A stretch of 64,000 nt of DNA from contig NZ_JACHND010000001.1 in assembly GCF_014205275.1 (NCBI RefSeq), forward strand, positions 4,278,001 through 4,342,000, in the 5' to 3' direction. The position numbers were made by a program, and so were the translations under genes. A model generated the notes under the pieces. That model was not told the DNA's origin. It ran no database searches and saw only the letters and a list, made by a program, of their open reading frames with translations. Source of the stretch: Sphaerisporangium siamense. GTDB taxonomy: Bacteria; Actinomycetota; Actinomycetes; Streptosporangiales; Streptosporangiaceae. Shown one piece after another: positions 60,347 to 64,000 of the stretch; positions within the stretch are counted from its first letter, which is position 1, and the number at the start of each line of letters is the position of its first letter.

Positions 60347-61777
60347 TCAGCGGCCGAGTTTGACGATCTTCTCCAGGTCGGCGGCGGAGTAGTCGCGGCC
60401 GGCGGCGGCGGTGGCGAAGTGTTCGACGCGGAGGCTGGTGCCCTTGATGGGGCCGCCGTCGAGGCGGTCGGCGTGGTAGGCGTCCAGGAGGTTCTGGGCC
60501 TCGACCGTGGCCTCGGCGAAGCGGGTGAGCGGGTCGGCGCCGCGGGCCAGGACGTCGCCCATGGCGCGGGTCATCACGTCCTGGTTGCCGGCGAAGTCGC
60601 CGAACTGGGCGCCCTCGGACAGCGGGACGTCGCCGGAGCCCGGCGCCCGCGTCGCCCCGGCGGGGAAGCCGAGGACGTGGTCGCTGGCCACCCGGTGGTA
60701 GGGGTGCTGCTCGAACCAGCCCTCCTGCTCCAGCACGGCGTGCGCCGCGTGGGTGAGCGGCATGAAGCTGTTGGCCTTGTGCCGGTCGGCGGCCACGCGC
60801 GGGCTGTGCAGGTACATGAGGAAGGCCAGCGCGCCGTCCTCGGCCTCGTCGCCGAGCCCGTCCTTGAGGAAGATGGACGTGCCCGCCACCGCGTTGCCGA
60901 CGTAGGGGACGTCGGCGTTGTACGGCATGAGGCCGACCTCGATGTCGAAGCCGTTGGCCTTCGCCGCCTGCACCATGTAGTTGACGTCGTTGGAGGAGGT
61001 GATGCGGAACACGACCTCCTGCTCGGCGAACGCCTTGAACGTGCCGGCCCAGTCGGGGATGCGGTCGGTGTAGAGGTAGTGGCCGTCCCGGTGGAGGCGG
61101 CGCCACCACTCGACCCACGTCATCATCGCCTCGGAGGTCAGGTCCACGGTGGTGGCCCGGCCCTGCCTGCCGTTGTGGTTGTCCACCAGCAGGCCGCCCT
61201 GCGTGGCCAGGGCCTGCTGGAAGAACGTGCCGTGGTTGGACCAGCCGACCGGGTACGCCGGGCGGCTCGGGCTCTTGGCGATCGCGCGGCACGCCGCGTC
61301 CAGCTCGTCCCACGTGCGGGGCAGCTCGGACAGGCCGCAGGCGCGCAGCAGGTTCTTGTTGGCGTAGATGAGGCTGGTCGTGCCGACCGACGGCATCGAG
61401 ATGAGCTCGCCGCCGAGGCTGTAGTAGTCGCGCAGCGGCTTGAGGATGTCGTCCAGGACGACGGTCTCGCCGAGGATCTCGGTGCGCCCGCGCACGGCCC
61501 GCTGCAGCGAGGTGAACGTCGGGGTGCCGTCGCCGTTGAGCATGTCGCGCGCGCCCTCGGCGGTGTAGAAGTAGAACTCGGCGAGCGCGGGCGCGCGCCC
61601 TTCCGCGGCCGCCTCGGCGACCTTCTGCGGGAACGTCCAGAAATCCTGGCCGACGACCTTCACGTGGTATTCGGGGTGCAGCCTCTCGAAATCGGCCGCC
61701 TGCTCGTACCACCGGTCCATCCAGCCCGGAAAGGTGAGGTCGGGGACCCAGACTTCGATGACGATCCTGTTCTTCAC
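60347..61777 (-). CDS. UgpB-like solute-binding-fold protein without signal peptide
   Basis: A 476-residue protein of the type 2 (MalE/UgpB-like) extracellular solute-binding fold. It shows EVWVPDLTFPGWMDRW at the start, SVGTTSLIYANKNLL, PRTWDELDAACRAIAKS, and VAGTSIFLKDG as in the family. Unlike true binding proteins it has no signal peptide or lipobox: the GTG 61777 product starts VKNRIVIEVW. GTG is supported by AGGAGG upstream. No ABC permease genes are nearby. It may be a cytosolic binder of the product or of a sugar or peptide intermediate. It is controlled by a cluster element that is back-to-back with that of the flavin monooxygenase. Confidence 0.75.
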   Translation of the reverse strand: MKNRIVIEVWVPDLTFPGWMDRWYEQAADFERLHPEYHVKVVGQDFWTFPQKVAEAAAEGRAPALAEFYFYTAEGARDMLNGDGTPTFTSLQRAVRGRTEILGETVVLDDILKPLRDYYSLGGELISMPSVGTTSLIYANKNLLRACGLSELPRTWDELDAACRAIAKSPSRPAYPVGWSNHGTFFQQALATQGGLLVDNHNGRQGRATTVDLTSEAMMTWVEWWRRLHRDGHYLYTDRIPDWAGTFKAFAEQEVVFRITSSNDVNYMVQAAKANGFDIEVGLMPYNADVPYVGNAVAGTSIFLKDGLGDEAEDGALAFLMYLHSPRVAADRHKANSFMPLTHAAHAVLEQEGWFEQHPYHRVASDHVLGFPAGATRAPGSGDVPLSEGAQFGDFAGNQDVMTRAMGDVLARGADPLTRFAEATVEAQNLLDAYHADRLDGGPIKGTSLRVEHFATAAAGRDYSAADLEKIVKLGR

Positions 61778-61915
61778 TCGTTTCCTCCTGAAATTCAGGG
61801 CATGGTGTCCCGATCGTGCACGCGACGAAGTCGTCCGCCGGAATATCTCGGCCTGTCCTGTCAGATGGCCCGGGGCACGCGCCACGACAAGGTCAGGGCG
61901 CGCCACGGTTCACTC

Positions 61916-61960
61916 TCGAATGCTTTCTCACGGCGTGGTGCCGGGCATCTCCGCGATTGC
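61916..61960 (-). promoter_or_regulatory. Bipartite cluster element for the solute-binding gene
   Basis: Minus strand GCAATCGCGGAGATGCC (61960-61944), then ATTCGA at 22 bp (or CATTCG at 21 bp). Only 9 bp separate it from the opposite-strand element at 61970 in the 314-bp divergent gap 61778-62091, where nothing else is seen. Confidence 0.78.
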
Positions 61961-61969
61961 TGTGTCGGC

Positions 61970-62014
61970 GCATTCAGAAAGATGCGCCGCCGGGCGCGCC
62001 GATGTGAGGCTGAC
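61970..62014 (+). promoter_or_regulatory. Bipartite cluster element for the flavin monooxygenase gene
   Basis: GCATTCAGAAAGATGCG (61970-61986), a 22-bp spacer, then GCTGAC (62009-62014). Confidence 0.85.
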
Positions 62015-62091
62015 TGGCATGGCACGGCGTGGCGGAGGCCCGCGTGCGGCCCGGAGTCGGTGGACCATCGCGAGACCAAAGGACCTGTGGC

Positions 62092-63336
62092 ATGACGGTT
62101 ATCACGAACGTTCGCGAGCAGGCGGCCGCCGCGGCGCCCGAGCCCGGCCTGACGCCCGAGGAGATCATCGCGCGGGCCGAGGCGATCGCGCCCACTCTGG
62201 TGGCGCGGCAGGCGGAGACCGAGGCGCGCACCTACTACGCCCAGGACACCCACGAGCTGTTCGCCGAAGCGGGGCTGTACCGCGTCCTCGTCCCGAAGCG
62301 GTACGGCGGGTACGAGTTCGGCGTCGACACCTTCTTCCGCGTGGTCATGACGCTGGCCCGCGGCTGCCCGTCCACGGGCTGGATGTACTGCCTCGGCGCG
62401 GCGCACGCGCTGGCCGTGGCGACGCTGTTCGGCGAGCGGGCCCAGGACGAGATCTTCGACGGCGACTTCATCTGCCCGGCCACGATCATGCCGAGCGGCA
62501 CCGCGGAGCGCACCGAGGACGGCGACTGGATCATCAACGGGACCTGGGCGTACTGCTCCGGCTCCCCGTACGCCACGCACTTCGTCGGGCACACCCTGGT
62601 CGCGCCCGAGGAGGGCGCCGAGCCGGTCCCCATGCTGTTCATCGTGCCGAGCTCCCAGTTCCGGCGGCTGGACGACTGGGGCGGCCAGCTCGGGCTGAAG
62701 GGCAGCGGCTCCCACAGCATCACGATCGAGAACGCCCGCATCCCGGACCACTTCACGATCAAGTCGCACATCAGCCAGTTCGACGTCAGCGGCGGCACGC
62801 CCGGCCTGACGCTGCACGGCAACCCGCAGTACGGCGGCGGCCCGCTCAGCATCATGATCCTGGAGAGCGCGGTGCTGGCGGTCGGCATCGCGCACGGCGC
62901 CCTCGACGCCTACGAGGACCTGATGCGCGCCAGGACCACCTCCTTCCCGCCCATCACCGGCCGCACCGAGAACCCCGACTTCCAGTTCTGGTACGGCCAG
63001 GCGGCCGGCATGCTCGCCACCGCGGAGGCGGCCGTGCTGCACGCGCTGCAGCAGTGGAAGGACGCCTGCGCGCGCGGCCCGGAGGCGTTCACCCCCGAGC
63101 TGGAGCTGCGCATCGCCGGGATCGCCCGCGAGGTCGTGCGCCTGAGCTGGGACGCCGTCCAGCGCTACCTGTTCCCGACCGCCGGGTCCAGTTCGGTGCG
63201 CGTCGGCGAGCGCGTCGAGCGCGTGTGGCGCGACCTGTCCACCATGCACAGCCACGCCGGCGTCGCGATCTATCTGAACGGCCTGGCCCCCCGCGAGTAC
63301 GCGATGGCGCGGTTCGGCATCGAGGCGCACCACTGA
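62092..63336 (+). CDS. Class D flavin-dependent monooxygenase (HsaA/nitrososynthase-like, acyl-CoA dehydrogenase fold)
   Basis: A 414-residue protein with the acyl-CoA dehydrogenase fold but the pattern of two-component flavin monooxygenases. It has LARGCPSTGWMYCLGAAHAL near residue 95, IINGTWAYCSGS around 145-160 and the helix LSTMHSHAGVAIYLNG near the end. Family members hydroxylate phenols (HsaA, HpaH-C2 type) or oxidise amino sugars to nitroso or nitro groups (KijD3, DnmZ). A separate flavin reductase is needed and is not in the window. The presence of an N-methyl amino-sugar pathway makes N-oxidation an option, while the aryl ring is another. ATG 62092 follows AAAGGA. Confidence 0.82.
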   Translation: MTVITNVREQAAAAAPEPGLTPEEIIARAEAIAPTLVARQAETEARTYYAQDTHELFAEAGLYRVLVPKRYGGYEFGVDTFFRVVMTLARGCPSTGWMYCLGAAHALAVATLFGERAQDEIFDGDFICPATIMPSGTAERTEDGDWIINGTWAYCSGSPYATHFVGHTLVAPEEGAEPVPMLFIVPSSQFRRLDDWGGQLGLKGSGSHSITIENARIPDHFTIKSHISQFDVSGGTPGLTLHGNPQYGGGPLSIMILESAVLAVGIAHGALDAYEDLMRARTTSFPPITGRTENPDFQFWYGQAAGMLATAEAAVLHALQQWKDACARGPEAFTPELELRIAGIAREVVRLSWDAVQRYLFPTAGSSSVRVGERVERVWRDLSTMHSHAGVAIYLNGLAPREYAMARFGIEAHH

Positions 63337-63402
63337 CGCGCCCCCGAACCGGCGACCGCACGAGCCGGCCCGCACCCCCGGGCAGGGCTCCTCGCCCCCA
63401 CG

Positions 63403-63442
63403 CCGGCCGCGCTCCCGACGGAGCGCGGCCGGTGTTTCTTTT
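63403..63442 (+). terminator. Intrinsic terminator after the flavin monooxygenase gene
   Basis: A perfect 13-bp stem, CCGGCCGCGCTCC (63403-63415) with GGAGCGCGGCCGG (63420-63432), and a 4-base loop, followed by TGTTTCTTTT. Confidence 0.88.
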
Positions 63443-63521
63443 CCCAGGGAAATGGCGGCGCATTCCCGATTCCGCCCGATCCCGCGTAATACCGCGCCGC
63501 GCATGTCACGGGCGCACCGCA

Positions 63522-63566
63522 GCATTCCAGGAGATGCGGTGATCCCGGCCCGCGCGTGACCATGTA
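63522..63566 (+). promoter_or_regulatory. Bipartite cluster element for the NRPS gene
   Basis: GCATTCCAGGAGATGCG (63522-63538), a 22-bp spacer ending GTGAC, then CATGTA (63561-63566). It is the best overall match and lies in the 408-bp gap 63337-63744, which also contains the terminator at 63403. Confidence 0.9.
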
Positions 63567-63744
63567 ACGGTGAGGATGAGTCATTCCGGCCGAATGGAAT
63601 CCGGGCGGAAAAGCCGCCGCGGAAATGCCGGGCCGTTCGTCCCCCGCTGACGCGGGGCGCACGCAGGAAAAGAATCCCTCACGCGACCGCCTATTTATCG
63701 GGAGCCCCCTCCGCGCGGTCGCCGGAAGGCGAAAGGGAACACGA

Positions 63745-64000
63745 GTGACTGAGGCGTCCCGCGCACGCGGGTCCGGGACACGGCGCGCGGTTACCTCCTG
63801 CGCGCAGGACGGGCTGTGGTTCCTCCACGGGACCGCGCCCTGCGCCCCCGCGTACACCGTCGGCCGGGCCTACCGGGTCACCGGCGAGCTCCAGGTGCCG
63901 GCGCTGCGGGCGGCCTGGCGCGCGGTGGTCCGCCGCCACGAGAGCCTGCGCACGACCCTCGTCGAGGAGTCCGGGCGGCCGGTCCAGGAGATCGCCCCCG
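63745..64000 (+). CDS. NRPS, N-terminal start of a condensation domain (runs off the window)
   Basis: The frame opens at GTG 63745 behind GAAAGGGA and stays open to the end; 85 residues are visible. After a short basic leader, CAQDGLWFLHG, APAYTVGRAYRVTGELQV and RAAWRAVVRRHESLRTTL match the first 70 residues of a condensation domain (for example the usual LWFL and RHExLRT motifs). The His-rich catalytic motif HHxxxDG lies beyond the window. A protein starting directly with a C domain expects an upstream acyl or peptidyl carrier partner on another protein. The promoter carries the cluster element, so this NRPS belongs to the same regulon. Confidence 0.88.
   Translation, partial: MTEASRARGSGTRRAVTSCAQDGLWFLHGTAPCAPAYTVGRAYRVTGELQVPALRAAWRAVVRRHESLRTTLVEESGRPVQEIAP

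Noticed and set aside
1-64000. Enediyne or PBD cluster as a firm call
   Set aside because: The tailoring, sugar and resistance genes fit, but no enediyne PKS, beta-tyrosine genes or DOPA dioxygenase genes are in the window. The product class stays a hypothesis.
1-64000. tRNA, rRNA, CRISPR arrays, riboswitches, transposases
   Set aside because: I looked for conserved tRNA ends, regular repeat-spacer patterns and DDE-type transposase motifs and saw none. This was by eye, so small RNAs may be missed.

Overview
The window is high-GC, densely coded DNA with strongly GC3-biased genes and actinomycete-type family content (mycothiol-dependent DinB-fold enzyme, XRE/GHKL regulatory pair, ECF42 sigma factor). 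It is most simply read as an actinomycete chromosome. The genus cannot be fixed from the sequence alone.

From about 1.7 to 43.7 kb lies a secondary-metabolite gene cluster, which resumes at 60.3 kb and runs off the right edge into an NRPS. The parts visible are as follows. (i) An amino-sugar pathway: UDP-glucose dehydrogenase, ArnA/CalS9-like UDP-glucuronate decarboxylase, DegT aminotransferase, N-methyltransferase, TylC3-type C-methyltransferase, StrD-type nucleotidyltransferase, an E1-type 3-dehydrase and an EryCIII-type glycosyltransferase. (ii) An aryl-acid branch: tryptophan 2,3-dioxygenase, kynureninase and a benzoate-CoA-ligase-like enzyme, which together predict an anthraniloyl-CoA. 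(iii) Tailoring enzymes: two P450s, an epoxide hydrolase, an aromatic-type FAD monooxygenase, a BBE-like oxidase, a class D flavin monooxygenase, four further methyltransferases and two membrane acyltransferases. (iv) Supply, export and resistance: prephenate dehydrogenase, a 14-TM MFS exporter and a DrrC-like UvrA paralogue. The UvrA paralogue implies a DNA-damaging product. The enzyme set recalls glycosylated enediynes or pyrrolobenzodiazepines, but no diagnostic core gene for either lies in the window, so the product class is open.

The most striking signal is regulatory. At least sixteen intergenic sites share a 17-bp element (consensus GCAWTYYRGRAGATGCG), followed after exactly 22 bp by a second box (SATGTN or GCTGAC-like). 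They stand in front of most cluster transcription units, on both strands, including the genes at 60-64 kb. This looks like an undescribed cluster-wide bipartite promoter, and it ties the distal NRPS end to the main cluster.

Between 43.8 and 60.3 kb sits an island of about 16.5 kb in which I saw no such element. It carries a GHKL/XRE regulatory pair, a partial duplication of the XRE gene, a PIN-type toxin-antitoxin module with a perfect palindrome upstream, a TetX-like monooxygenase divergent from a TetR regulator, a YCII/ECF42 sigma module, a DppA-like peptidase, and a 1556-residue toxin-like protein translationally coupled to a candidate immunity protein.

The left 1.6 kb (GMC oxidoreductase end and an AhpD-like gene) probably lies outside the cluster. 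I saw no tRNA, rRNA, CRISPR array or transposase gene.
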